Origin: Variovorax sp. 770b2
Lineage (GTDB): Bacteria > Pseudomonadota > Gammaproteobacteria > Burkholderiales > Burkholderiaceae_C
Assembly: GCF_900115685.1 (NCBI RefSeq)
Contig: NZ_FOXJ01000001.1
Coordinates: forward strand, 1,583,796 to 1,647,795
DNA: 64,000 bases
Reading direction: 5' to 3'
Shown: positions 16,710 to 25,820 of the stretch, in pieces
Numbering within the stretch: the first letter of the stretch is position 1
Layout of the letters: every line of letters starts with the position of its first letter
Translations under genes and position numbers: made by a program
The notes under the pieces: generated by a model
Databases searched by the model: none
What the model was told of the DNA's origin: nothing
What the model saw: only the letters and a program-made list of their open reading frames with translations

Positions 16710-17174
16710 GTGCCTTGTCCGGTGGAAGGCGGCGGGCTTTTGCCATGCACGGCAGACCGGGGGGAGGGCGGCCTCCAGGACTGCCACGGCGTCGATCTCG
16801 GACGGTTCTTCGGTGTGCAGCGGAAAGCCTGAATTGCCGATCCTGTGCGGGTGGTCGAGCGGCATGGCGGGCGATTTCTGGCGGTCTTCATCCGCCGTGG
16901 CACCGCGGTCGCGCAGGTGGGCGATTTCCGCGTGTCCTTCATCCGTGATGGCGAAGACGACTGCGCTTTCGTAATGCTGGTAGCCAAAGCCGTCGAAATG
17001 GAATTCGGCGTCGACCAGCCCGGTCGCCACGAGCACCGATGCGTGTCGGATGTCGGCTTCCGCGGTGAGCGTGACGGGAAATCGCTTGTGCAGAAGCTGA
17101 AGAAGAAGGGCGAGCGGCATCCGATGCTCCATTTCAATGTCGGTGGCGTGGATCGGCGACCTGATGACAGACAT
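16710..17174 (-). CDS. In-frame upstream extension of the LuxR regulator, or unrecognised small protein
   Basis: An ATG at 17174, 11 nt after the tolC stop and preceded by GAAAGA, opens 155 codons that read without a stop into the LuxR response regulator. The first 95 or so residues look like real protein: hydrophobic helix MPLALLLQLLHKRFPVTLTA, then DIRHASVLVATGLVDAEFHF and SAVVFAITDEGHAEIAHLR, with strong G/C at third codon positions. The next 60 residues are Pro/His-rich. Either the regulator is 423 residues long with a novel N-terminal domain, or translation starts at both ATGs, or the lower part is fortuitously open. I recognise no family; the helix-strand pattern could be a small winged-helix-like or sensor domain. 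Confidence 0.45.
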
Positions 17175-17185
17175 TTCTTTCGCAT

Positions 17186-18625
17186 TCACCGCACGCGCGC
17201 CCCGGTCGCCGTGCTGTCTACCGCCGGCCTGCCATCGATCGCCAAGGTCGCGTTGAGCGCATCCAGAGCTTCGGGCGTCAACGTGCCATTGGCCTGCCGA
17301 AGCCGCAGGCTCCCCAGCAAAACGTTGTAGCGCGCCTGTGCCAGGTCGCGCTTGGTCTGAAACAGCTGGCTCTGCGAATTCAGGACATCGATGTTGATCC
17401 GCACGCCCACCTGGTACCCCATGCGGTTGGCGTCCAGCGCCACCTGGCTCGAAGCTTCCGCGGCTTCGAGCGCCTTCACCTGGCTCGCTCCGGAAACCAG
17501 CCCCAGAAATGCGGCACGGGTCGATACCGAAACACTGCGACGCGTGTTGTCCAGCGTGGCGCGCGACTGGTCCACAAGAGCCAGGGTTTCGCGTACCCGG
17601 TTCTCGGTCGCGAACCCTGCGAACAGCGGCATGTTGAACACCACGCCAACGCTGGCCGCGCCCACCCGCGTCTTGCCGGCCGATGGGGTGCTGGATGTCG
17701 TGTTCTGCGGGTTGGTGGTGATGTTGTAGCCCAGCTGGGCGTCGATCGTCGGCTTGTGCCCCGCCTGGGCCTTGCGGATCTCCAGCGTCGCAACCTCCAC
17801 GCCGCGGCTCGCTTGCAGGACGGCCGGATGCATGGCCTCGGCTTGCGCGAGCCACGCGTCCACGTTGTTCGGCGTGAGCGGCGGCAGTACCACCGGCGCT
17901 GCGAGCGGCGTGGGGCTGCTGCCGGCTTGCCCCACAAGCTGGTCGAGGATGATCTTCTTCACCTCCAGGTCGTTGGCCGCCGCTATCTCTTGCGCCACGA
18001 CCAGGTCGAAGCGCGCCTGGGCTTCGCGCGTGTCGGTGATGGTCGAGGTACCTACATCGAAGTTGCGCCTGGCGGAGGCAAGCTGCTCCACCACGCCGAG
18101 CTTCTGCGCCCGCACCAGCACCAAGCTGTCGTAGCTGGCGAGCACGTCGAAGTAGGCCTGGCTCACGCGCACCACGAGGTCCTGCTCGGCAAGCACCAGT
18201 TGCGACTGCCCGATCTCTTCCTGCAACCCGCTTTGCGCGTAGGTGGCCCAGTTGGCAGGCCGATAGAGCGGCTGGGTCAGGTTGATGCCCACGTTGCGCG
18301 AACTCACGCCGCGCGTCGTCGACGAATCGCCGGTGGAAAGGTCCTGCTCCGTGAGCGATGCGCCTGCCGTCAGGTTGATGGCCGGAAGCACACCCGCGCG
18401 TGCCTGCGCCGCACGCGCCACGGTGGCGGCGTACTGCGCTCGTGCGCCTTGGTAGACGGCGTCGTAGTCGCGCGCCGATCGATAGAGCTCCACCAGACTT
18501 TGCCCCCACGCCGGTGCGCCCGCGAGCGCCAGCAAGAGCGCCAGTGGGCTGCTGGCCGATGCCGCACCGCCGTGCCGACGCACGCCGGGCAGGGGGCGTT
18601 TGTCGCCTTGCGCGCTTGTCTCCAT
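17186..18625 (-). CDS. tolC: TolC family outer membrane efflux protein (type I secretion)
   Basis: A 479-residue outer-membrane channel subunit. A signal peptide ends near residue 41 (LALLLALAGAPAWGQS), followed by SLVELYRSARDYDAVYQGAR and two OEP repeats. The duplicated helical hairpins include VGINLTQPLYRPANWATYAQ and GVVFNMPLFAGFATENRVRE, with NIDVLNSQSQLFQTKRDLA near the C-terminus: the TolC pattern, not the lipoprotein OprM pattern. It supplies the exit duct for the RTX peroxidase exported by the ABC and HlyD-like proteins across the divergent gap. GGAGGAGG precedes the ATG at 18625. The LuxR regulator region follows 11 nt downstream, probably on the same mRNA. Confidence 0.95.
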   Translation of the reverse strand: METSAQGDKRPLPGVRRHGGAASASSPLALLLALAGAPAWGQSLVELYRSARDYDAVYQGARAQYAATVARAAQARAGVLPAINLTAGASLTEQDLSTGDSSTTRGVSSRNVGINLTQPLYRPANWATYAQSGLQEEIGQSQLVLAEQDLVVRVSQAYFDVLASYDSLVLVRAQKLGVVEQLASARRNFDVGTSTITDTREAQARFDLVVAQEIAAANDLEVKKIILDQLVGQAGSSPTPLAAPVVLPPLTPNNVDAWLAQAEAMHPAVLQASRGVEVATLEIRKAQAGHKPTIDAQLGYNITTNPQNTTSSTPSAGKTRVGAASVGVVFNMPLFAGFATENRVRETLALVDQSRATLDNTRRSVSVSTRAAFLGLVSGASQVKALEAAEASSQVALDANRMGYQVGVRINIDVLNSQSQLFQTKRDLAQARYNVLLGSLRLRQANGTLTPEALDALNATLAIDGRPAVDSTATGARVR

Positions 18626-18680
18626 GTCTTGCCTCCTCCATGGCCCTCAACGTCCCCCCGCCACAAATTACTACCTATTG

Positions 18681-18698
18681 CTTAAGGACTTCTTAAGG
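18681..18698. promoter_or_regulatory. Tandem CTTAAGG repeats, candidate OmpR-type operator
   Basis: CTTAAGG occurs at 18681-18687 and 18692-18698, an 11-bp period in the same orientation, in the 157-bp gap between the divergent tolC and RTX peroxidase genes. OmpR/PhoB-class regulators usually bind direct repeats with this spacing, and such a regulator is encoded at 30.3-31.0 kb. Confidence 0.45.
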
Positions 18699-18782
18699 GT
18701 AGAGCTAAAGACTGTGATGACGGAAGTAGCGTTCCGAAACACCCCACCACCCCTGCCACCACAAACACTGAGGAGCCCTGCC

Positions 18783-21700
18783 ATGTCCGTCACTGTCAAT
18801 CAAGCAGACCTTGAATTCATCCTCGCGCAGATCAAGATTTCGGAGGCGCATGCCGCCGGGCAACCGCTGTTCGGACCGGGCGGGCTGGTCCCGGCGTACA
18901 ACGTGAGCTGGGGTTTGCGCACGGTGGATGGCACCTACAACAATCTGCTGCATGAAACGTGGGGGGCCGCGGACCAGCCATTCCCGACGCTGCTGGACCC
19001 GGCCTATAGGCCCGCGGACGGCACGATGTTCGATCCCGACGGTCCCGGTCCCGCGCCTGCCATGCCGACGGCGGCGAACTACAACCCGAGCAACAACCCC
19101 AACTCGCTCGTCTTCGACGCGAGCCTGCGCACCATCTCCAATTTGCTGGTCGACCAGACCCTGGGCAATCCGGCCGCCATATTGACCGCGCTGGACCGCG
19201 CGGGCGCGGCCAACCCCATGGCCGATCTGGCTGCCATCACGGTCATCTACCAGGCCTTCAAGCCCGCGTCCGATGCCGAGTACCAGGCCCGTGTCGTGGC
19301 GCAGAACGCGCGTGCGGATGCCGAAGAACTCGGCGATGGCGACCCTGCGACGCCGCCGACGCCGGCGGAGCAGGCGGCCCTCGATGCGGCCGCCGCTGCG
19401 GATGCCGCCCATGCGTTGACCGTCACGGCATTGCAGGAGGCCCGCGTGGTGCGCGACGCCGCCATCGAGCCCTTCGGCATCACGATGGATGGCGACAACG
19501 TCAGCCTGCCCAACATCTCGCCGGACGTGGGCCTGTCGGCATCGTTCAACTCATGGTTCACGCTGTTCGGCCAGTTCTTCGACCACGGCCTGGACTTGGT
19601 CAACAAGGGCGGCAGCGGCACGGTGTTCATCCCGCTGCAGCCGGACGATCCGCTGTACGTGGAAGGCAGCTCCACCAACTTCATGGTGCTGACCCGCGCC
19701 TCGGTGTCCCCCGGCACAGACGGCATCATGGGCACCGCGGACGACGTGCGGCCGGTGAACACCACCACGGCGTTCGTCGACCAGAACCAGACCTACACCT
19801 CGCATTCCTCGCACCAGGTGTTCCTGCGCCAGTACACGCTGAACGGCGACGGCCAGCCTGTGGCAACCGGCAAGCTGATCGAGGGCGGCAATGGCGGCAT
19901 GGCGACCTGGGGCGAGGTCAAGGCACAGGCGCTGATGCTGGGCATCGAGCTGACCGACTTCGACGTGGGCAGCGTGCCCCTGCTCAGAACGGACCAGTAC
20001 GGCAACTTCATTCCCAATGCCGCGACGGGCCTCGCGCAAGTCATCGTGGGCATCGGCGTCGATGGCATTCCGAACACAGCAGACGATATCGTGGTCTCCG
20101 GTACGCCGGGCAACCCGGTCAATCCGACGACGGCACTCGCGCTGCGCACCGGTCACGCGTTTCTTGCGGACATCGCACACGAGGCGGTTCCGATCGGCAA
20201 GATCGCCGACGGCGACATCACCATCGGCCTCGGAAACCCGGGCAACGGCGACGCCGAGTACGACAACGAACTGCTCGACGCCCACTTCATCGCGGGCGAC
20301 GGCCGCGTGAACGAAAACATCGGCCTTACCGCCGTGCACCACGTGTTCCATGCGGAGCACAACCGCATGGTCGAGCACAACCAGGAAGTCATTCTTGCCA
20401 CTGCGGCCGGCGGAGATTTTGCTTTCCTTAACGAGTGGCTGATCGAGGACGTGACGGCGCTTCCGGCCGACCTCAGCACGCTCGTGTGGGACGGCGAGCG
20501 CATGTTCCAGTCCGCCAAGTTCACCACCGAGATGCAGTACCAGCATCTGGTGTTCGAAGAATTCGCGCGCAAGATCCAGCCGCAGATCAATCCGTTCGTG
20601 GTGCCCGACGGTTTCGACGTCACCATCAATCCGTCGATCGTTGCCGAGTTTGCGCACGTGGTGTATCGCTTCGGCCACTCGATGCTCACCGAGTCGATCG
20701 ACCGGTTCGATCCGAACTTCAACGCGGACGACATCGGGCTGATCCAGGGCTTTCTCAACCCGGTCGCGTTCGATTCCGGGCATGCCATCACCGACGACAT
20801 TGCCGCCGGCGCGATCATCCGCGGGATGACGCGGCAGGTCGGCAACGAGATCGACGAGTTCGTGACCGGCGCGCTGCGCAACAACCTGCTGGGCCTGCCG
20901 CTGGACCTGGCGACCATCAACCTGGCACGAGGCCGCGACACGGGCGTGCCGTCGCTCAACGCCGCTCGCCGGGAGTTCTACGACGCGACCAACAACGCCG
21001 CGGAACTCCGGCCATACGACAGCTGGGTCGACTTTGCCGGCAACCTCAAGCACGAAGCGTCGATCATCAATTTCATCGCGGCCTACGGCACGCATTCGCT
21101 GATCACCGGCCAGGCGACGATCGAAGGCAAGCGGGACGCGGCCCTCACGATCATCACCGGCGCGTCGGTCGGCGCGCTGCTGGTGCCCGACGACGCGGTC
21201 GACTTTCTCAACGGCAGCGGCGCATGGGCGAGCGGCGCGAACGGCGTCACCACCACCGGCCTTGACAACGTCGACCTGTGGATCGGCGGCCTCGCGGAAA
21301 AGATTCTTCCGTTCGGCGGCATGCTCGGCTCGACCTTCAATTTCGTGTTCGAGCAGCAGATGGAAAGCCTGCAGAACGGCGACCGCTTCTACTACCTGCA
21401 GCGCCTGGACGGCCTGCACCTGTTCGGCGAAATGGAGAACAACTCGTTCGCCGAAATGATCATGACCAACACGAACGCGACGCACCTGCCGTCGGACGTT
21501 TTCTCCACGCCGGGGCTGGCGCTGGAGGTGGACATCACCCGGCAGTTCAACGACCTGGACGGCAACGGCACGCTGGAGAGCACCGACCCGGTGGGCGGCG
21601 GCATCCTCACGCCGCTGGTGGTTCGCAACAACCCGGGGACGGCCGGGCCCGACAGCAACTACCTGCGCTACACGGGCGACGAGCACGTGGTGCTGGGCGG

Positions 21701-24700
21701 CACCGAGGGCAACGACATCATCATTGCCAGCGAGGGCGACGACACGATCCACGGCGACGGCGGCAACGACAACCTGGAAGGCGGCGCCGGCAACGACATC
21801 ATCAATGCCGGGGCGGGCGACGACATCGTGCGCGACCTGGGCGGCGACGACAACATCAAGGCCGGCGACGGCAACGACGTGGTTCACGGCGGCCCGGGGC
21901 TGGACCTCATCATGGGCGGCAAGGGGCAGGACTTCATCGTGCTGGGCACCGACGCGGGCTCCGAAGTGTTTGCGGGCGAGGGCAACGACTTCATCCTGGG
22001 CAGCAAGAACGCCGAGCGCATCCTGGGCAACGAGGGCGACGACTGGATCGAGACCGGCACCTTCGACGGCGCGCCCGGCGACAGCTTCGACGAGATCTTC
22101 GCGCGCGACAGCATCGTGGGCCACGACGTGTTCCTGGGCGACGGCGGCTTCGACGAGTTCATCGCCGAGGGCGGCGACGACATCATGGTGGGCAGCCCCG
22201 GCCGCGGCAAGCTGGCCGGCATGTCGGGCTGGGATTGGGTGACCTACAAGGACAACACCGCCGGCATCGACGCCGACCTCACGCGCGCCATCGTGTTCGA
22301 CGAGAACCCGGCGCCGCCGCAGAACGGAACGCTGGACGGGTACGAGTCGGTCGAGGGCCTCTCGGGCACGCGCTTTGCCGACGTGCTGACCGGCGCCGAC
22401 ACGCTGGCCGAAGAGCGGCTGCCGTTCGCGCAGGGCGGCACCGAGGGCTACGCGGGCAACCTGCTCGATGCGGCGGGCATTGCGCGCATCAACGGCCTGC
22501 AGGCCGTGCTGGGCGCCGGCGTCGTGAGCTACTCGGCGGGCGACATCATCCTGGGCGGCGACGGCGGCGACCTCATCATGGGCCGCGGCGGCGACGACAT
22601 CATCGACGGCGACAAGTGGCTCGACGTGCAGATCGGCGTCTTCGCGGCCGGCGACACCGCGCACACCGGCACGCCGATCGCGCTGCACAACAGCATGAAG
22701 ACGCTGGTGAACAGCATGTTCGCGGGGCAGATCAACCCCGGGCAGCTGGCCATCGTGCGCACCATCCGGACGGACGAGACGGCGGGCGACATCGACACCG
22801 TGGCGTACCTGGGGCCGATCGCCAACTACGCGTTCGGCACCGACGCCAACGGGCGGCTCACGGTGACCGACGTGAGCGCCGATCCGATCGAGGGCACCGA
22901 CACGCTGAGCAACATCGAGCGGCTGCAGTTCACCGACGCCACGCTGGCCATCGTGACGGGCACCGCCGGCAACGACACGCTCAACGGCACCGCCGGCAAC
23001 GACCTGCTGCTGGGCCTCGCGGGCAACGACACGCTGAACGGACTGGCCGGGGACGACGTGCTGGTCGGCGGCGCGGGCACCGATACGCTGAACGGCGGCC
23101 TGGGCAACGACACCTATGTGTTCGGCCTGGCGGACGGCAATGACACGATCAACGAGCCGGTCAACGCGACCAGCGGCGGAACGGCCGACCGCATCGTGAT
23201 CCAGGCGGGCATTGACCCGGTCACGCTGCTCGCCAACCCGCTGGTCGGCCTCAACGCCGCGGACAACAACACGGGCACCGCCAACGGCAGCCTGGTGCTC
23301 AACTTCAACGGGCAGACGGTGACCGTCAACGGCCACTTCACCGGGGCCAACGCGCAGACCGGCGTGGAGCGCATCAACTTCACCGACAGCAGCTATGCCG
23401 GCTACCTGCTCGGCGTGGACGACTACCTGATCAGCCGCCTGGACCCCACCGGCGGCTCGCGCACCATCGACCTGTCCGCCTCGACGGTCAACAACTTCAT
23501 CGCCGGGGAGAACGGCATCAATGACCTGATCACCGGGGGCCTGGGCAACGACCTGATCTTCGGTGGCACTGGCGACAACGAACTGCATGGCGGCGACGGC
23601 GACGACCTGCTGGTGGGCGGCTCGGGCAACGGCGACGATGACCTGCTCGACGGCGGACTGGGCGCCGACACGATGGTGGGCCTGAACGGCAGCGACACCT
23701 ACGTCGTGGACGACGTGCTGGACGTGATCGTCGAAGCGGCGGGCGCCAACACCGGCACCGACGAGGTGCAGACCGAGCTGGCCGCCTTCTCGCTGGAGCT
23801 CATCGCCAACGTGGAGAACCTCACGTACACCGGCATCGACGCCGACCCGTTCGTGGGCACGGGCAACGCACTCAACAACGTCATCAGCGGCGGCGATCTG
23901 GCCGACACGCTCGCCGGGCTGGGCGGCAACGACACGCTCAATGGCGGGCTGGGTGCCGACGCGCTGGACGGCGGCGAAGGGAACGACACGCTGAACGGCG
24001 GTGACGACAACGACACGCTGCTGGGCGGCATCGGCAACGACACGCTCAACGGGGGCGACGGCAACGACACGCTGGACGGCGGAGTTGGCAACGATGCGAT
24101 GGCCGGCGGCGCGGGCGACGACACCTACCTGGTGGACAGCGCCACGGACACCGTGGCCGAGGGCGCAGGCGCCGGCACGGACACCGTGCAGTCCACCCTC
24201 ACCTACACCATCACCGACGCGGACGTGGAGAACCTGACCCTGCTGGGCACCGCAAACATCAACGGCACCGGCAACGGATCGGCCAACGTGCTGACCGGCA
24301 ACGCGGGCAACAACGTGTTGACGGGCGGCGGCGGGAGCGACACCGCGAACTACGCCACCGCGGCAGCGGCGGTGACGGTGTCCCTGGCGATTGCCGCGGC
24401 GCAGGCGACCGGCGGGGCGGGCATCGACACGCTCTCCAGCATCGAGAACCTCGCGGGCAGCGCGTTCGGCGACACGCTCACGGCGAGCGGCACCGCGGGC
24501 ACGGGCGTCGTCAACCTGCTGAGCGGCGGCGCGGGCAACGACACGCTCTCGGCCACGGTCGACAACGTGCGCGACACGCTGGACGGCGGCGCCGATGTGG
24601 ACACGGCCAACTACTCGGCCTACACGGCGGCGTTGACGGTGAACCTGGGCGGCGCGGCCCCGATCGTCGTCACGGGCTCGGGCAGCAACGCGGCCAACTC

Positions 24701-25754
24701 CGACGTGATCGTGGGCATGGAGAACTTCACCGGCGGCAGCGGCAACGACACCCTCACCGGCAGCGCCGGCGCGAACGTGCTGAACGGCGGCCTCGGCGCG
24801 GACACCTTCAACTACACGATCGGCGGCGGTGCCGACACCATCGTCGGCGGCGGCGGCAACGACACGCTCAACATCACGGGCGCGGCGAACAACGACGTGC
24901 TGGACGTGGTCTACAACGGCGCCATCACGGGGTTCGAAGGCGGAACGGTGACCGGCGTCGAGTCGATCAACGCCAACCTGGGCGGCAATGCGGACACGCT
25001 CTCGTACGGCGACTCCACGACGGCCGTCAACGTCAACCTGCTGGCGGGCACGGCCTCGGGCTTCGCCTCGATCGCCAGCATCCTGAACGCCACGGGCGGC
25101 GCGGGCAACGACACGCTGACGGGCAATGCCGGCGCCAACACGCTCATCGGCGGTGCGGGCAACGACACCATCAACGGCGGGGCAGGAGGCGACATCCTGA
25201 TCGGCGGCATCGGCGCCGACACCCTCAACTCGGGCGCCGCGAACGACAACGTGCAGGACATCTTCCGGTTCAGCGCGATCAACGAGTTCGGCGATGTGGT
25301 GAGCAACTTCGACGCCAACGGCCCGACCGCGGCGGGCGACGACCGCATCGAGTTCGGCGGCGCGCTCAACACGGCCTGGGACGACGGCAACAACAACGAC
25401 AACTTCCTCTTCGGTACGGGCAACGGCGCGGGCGGCACGGTGAATGTCACGATCGGGCAGGGCAATGGCGACATCGAGGCGCTGCTCCTGACCGGCGCAG
25501 GCGGGGAGGGCGTGACCACGGCCAACCTGGGCAGCGCGGCGGCGGTTGCGGCGGCATTCAACAGCGAATTTGCCATCACCGCGGCCAACGGCGAAGACGC
25601 GCTGCTGGTGATCAACGACACCAACGGCAACAGCTTCTCGCTGTGGCAGTGGGTGCAGGCCGGCGGCGGGGAAACGTCGGCGGCGGAGCTGACGCTGATC
25701 GGCACGTTCAGCGCCAATGCAGCGGTGGTGGCGGCCAATTTCGACTTCGTCTGA
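18783..25754 (+). CDS. Secreted heme peroxidase with RTX calcium-binding repeats (peroxicin-type)
   Basis: A 2323-residue type I secretion substrate with no N-terminal signal peptide. Residues about 60-950 form an animal-type heme peroxidase domain: distal His268 in FGQFFDHGLDLV, HHVFHAEHNRMVEHNQ, proximal His632 in VYRFGHSMLTESI, and LARGRDTGVPSLNAARREF near 717-735. From about residue 970 to 2160 there are dozens of RTX nonapeptides (GGxGxDxxx, many as GNDTLNGG), separated by beta-rich spacers. The last 150 residues lack repeats and end in a hydrophobic tail (VVAANFDFV) typical of uncleaved C-terminal secretion signals. Such bacterial peroxidases oxidise halides or phenolics with H2O2; the substrate here is unknown. 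GAGGAG precedes the ATG at 18783. The exporter genes follow directly, after a strong hairpin. Confidence 0.93.
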   Translation: MSVTVNQADLEFILAQIKISEAHAAGQPLFGPGGLVPAYNVSWGLRTVDGTYNNLLHETWGAADQPFPTLLDPAYRPADGTMFDPDGPGPAPAMPTAANYNPSNNPNSLVFDASLRTISNLLVDQTLGNPAAILTALDRAGAANPMADLAAITVIYQAFKPASDAEYQARVVAQNARADAEELGDGDPATPPTPAEQAALDAAAAADAAHALTVTALQEARVVRDAAIEPFGITMDGDNVSLPNISPDVGLSASFNSWFTLFGQFFDHGLDLVNKGGSGTVFIPLQPDDPLYVEGSSTNFMVLTRASVSPGTDGIMGTADDVRPVNTTTAFVDQNQTYTSHSSHQVFLRQYTLNGDGQPVATGKLIEGGNGGMATWGEVKAQALMLGIELTDFDVGSVPLLRTDQYGNFIPNAATGLAQVIVGIGVDGIPNTADDIVVSGTPGNPVNPTTALALRTGHAFLADIAHEAVPIGKIADGDITIGLGNPGNGDAEYDNELLDAHFIAGDGRVNENIGLTAVHHVFHAEHNRMVEHNQEVILATAAGGDFAFLNEWLIEDVTALPADLSTLVWDGERMFQSAKFTTEMQYQHLVFEEFARKIQPQINPFVVPDGFDVTINPSIVAEFAHVVYRFGHSMLTESIDRFDPNFNADDIGLIQGFLNPVAFDSGHAITDDIAAGAIIRGMTRQVGNEIDEFVTGALRNNLLGLPLDLATINLARGRDTGVPSLNAARREFYDATNNAAELRPYDSWVDFAGNLKHEASIINFIAAYGTHSLITGQATIEGKRDAALTIITGASVGALLVPDDAVDFLNGSGAWASGANGVTTTGLDNVDLWIGGLAEKILPFGGMLGSTFNFVFEQQMESLQNGDRFYYLQRLDGLHLFGEMENNSFAEMIMTNTNATHLPSDVFSTPGLALEVDITRQFNDLDGNGTLESTDPVGGGILTPLVVRNNPGTAGPDSNYLRYTGDEHVVLGGTEGNDIIIASEGDDTIHGDGGNDNLEGGAGNDIINAGAGDDIVRDLGGDDNIKAGDGNDVVHGGPGLDLIMGGKGQDFIVLGTDAGSEVFAGEGNDFILGSKNAERILGNEGDDWIETGTFDGAPGDSFDEIFARDSIVGHDVFLGDGGFDEFIAEGGDDIMVGSPGRGKLAGMSGWDWVTYKDNTAGIDADLTRAIVFDENPAPPQNGTLDGYESVEGLSGTRFADVLTGADTLAEERLPFAQGGTEGYAGNLLDAAGIARINGLQAVLGAGVVSYSAGDIILGGDGGDLIMGRGGDDIIDGDKWLDVQIGVFAAGDTAHTGTPIALHNSMKTLVNSMFAGQINPGQLAIVRTIRTDETAGDIDTVAYLGPIANYAFGTDANGRLTVTDVSADPIEGTDTLSNIERLQFTDATLAIVTGTAGNDTLNGTAGNDLLLGLAGNDTLNGLAGDDVLVGGAGTDTLNGGLGNDTYVFGLADGNDTINEPVNATSGGTADRIVIQAGIDPVTLLANPLVGLNAADNNTGTANGSLVLNFNGQTVTVNGHFTGANAQTGVERINFTDSSYAGYLLGVDDYLISRLDPTGGSRTIDLSASTVNNFIAGENGINDLITGGLGNDLIFGGTGDNELHGGDGDDLLVGGSGNGDDDLLDGGLGADTMVGLNGSDTYVVDDVLDVIVEAAGANTGTDEVQTELAAFSLELIANVENLTYTGIDADPFVGTGNALNNVISGGDLADTLAGLGGNDTLNGGLGADALDGGEGNDTLNGGDDNDTLLGGIGNDTLNGGDGNDTLDGGVGNDAMAGGAGDDTYLVDSATDTVAEGAGAGTDTVQSTLTYTITDADVENLTLLGTANINGTGNGSANVLTGNAGNNVLTGGGGSDTANYATAAAAVTVSLAIAAAQATGGAGIDTLSSIENLAGSAFGDTLTASGTAGTGVVNLLSGGAGNDTLSATVDNVRDTLDGGADVDTANYSAYTAALTVNLGGAAPIVVTGSGSNAANSDVIVGMENFTGGSGNDTLTGSAGANVLNGGLGADTFNYTIGGGADTIVGGGGNDTLNITGAANNDVLDVVYNGAITGFEGGTVTGVESINANLGGNADTLSYGDSTTAVNVNLLAGTASGFASIASILNATGGAGNDTLTGNAGANTLIGGAGNDTINGGAGGDILIGGIGADTLNSGAANDNVQDIFRFSAINEFGDVVSNFDANGPTAAGDDRIEFGGALNTAWDDGNNNDNFLFGTGNGAGGTVNVTIGQGNGDIEALLLTGAGGEGVTTANLGSAAAVAAAFNSEFAITAANGEDALLVINDTNGNSFSLWQWVQAGGGETSAAELTLIGTFSANAAVVAANFDFV
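21690..25290 (+). repeat. RTX (hemolysin-type Ca2+-binding) repeat-coding region
   Basis: In-frame degenerate repeats of about 27 bp encode GGxGNDxLx nonapeptides within the peroxidase gene. Blocks cluster near 21.7-22.2, 22.95-23.1, 23.5-23.7, 23.9-24.1 and 25.1-25.25 kb. Stretches of GGCAACGACACGCTG-like sequence recur almost identically, so recombination between blocks is plausible. Confidence 0.9.
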
Positions 25755-25770
25755 TCGGCAGGGCAAGGGA

Positions 25771-25800
25771 CGGCGCAGGGCGTGCAAGCGCCCTGCGCCG
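25771..25800 (+). terminator. Strong intercistronic hairpin
   Basis: CGGCGCAGGGCG (25771-25782), loop TGCAAG, CGCCCTGCGCCG (25789-25800): a 12-bp perfect GC stem 16 nt after the peroxidase stop and 20 nt before the exporter start. No T-run follows. It is therefore more likely an attenuator or mRNA-stabilising processing element than a full terminator, setting a high ratio of substrate to exporter. Confidence 0.65.
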
Positions 25801-25820
25801 CACACCGGAGGAGATCCATC

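Noticed and set aside
21690..25290. Regularly spaced near-identical repeats, considered as a CRISPR-like or satellite array
   Set aside because: The repeats stay in frame as RTX nonapeptides, with no unique spacers of constant length and no cas genes.
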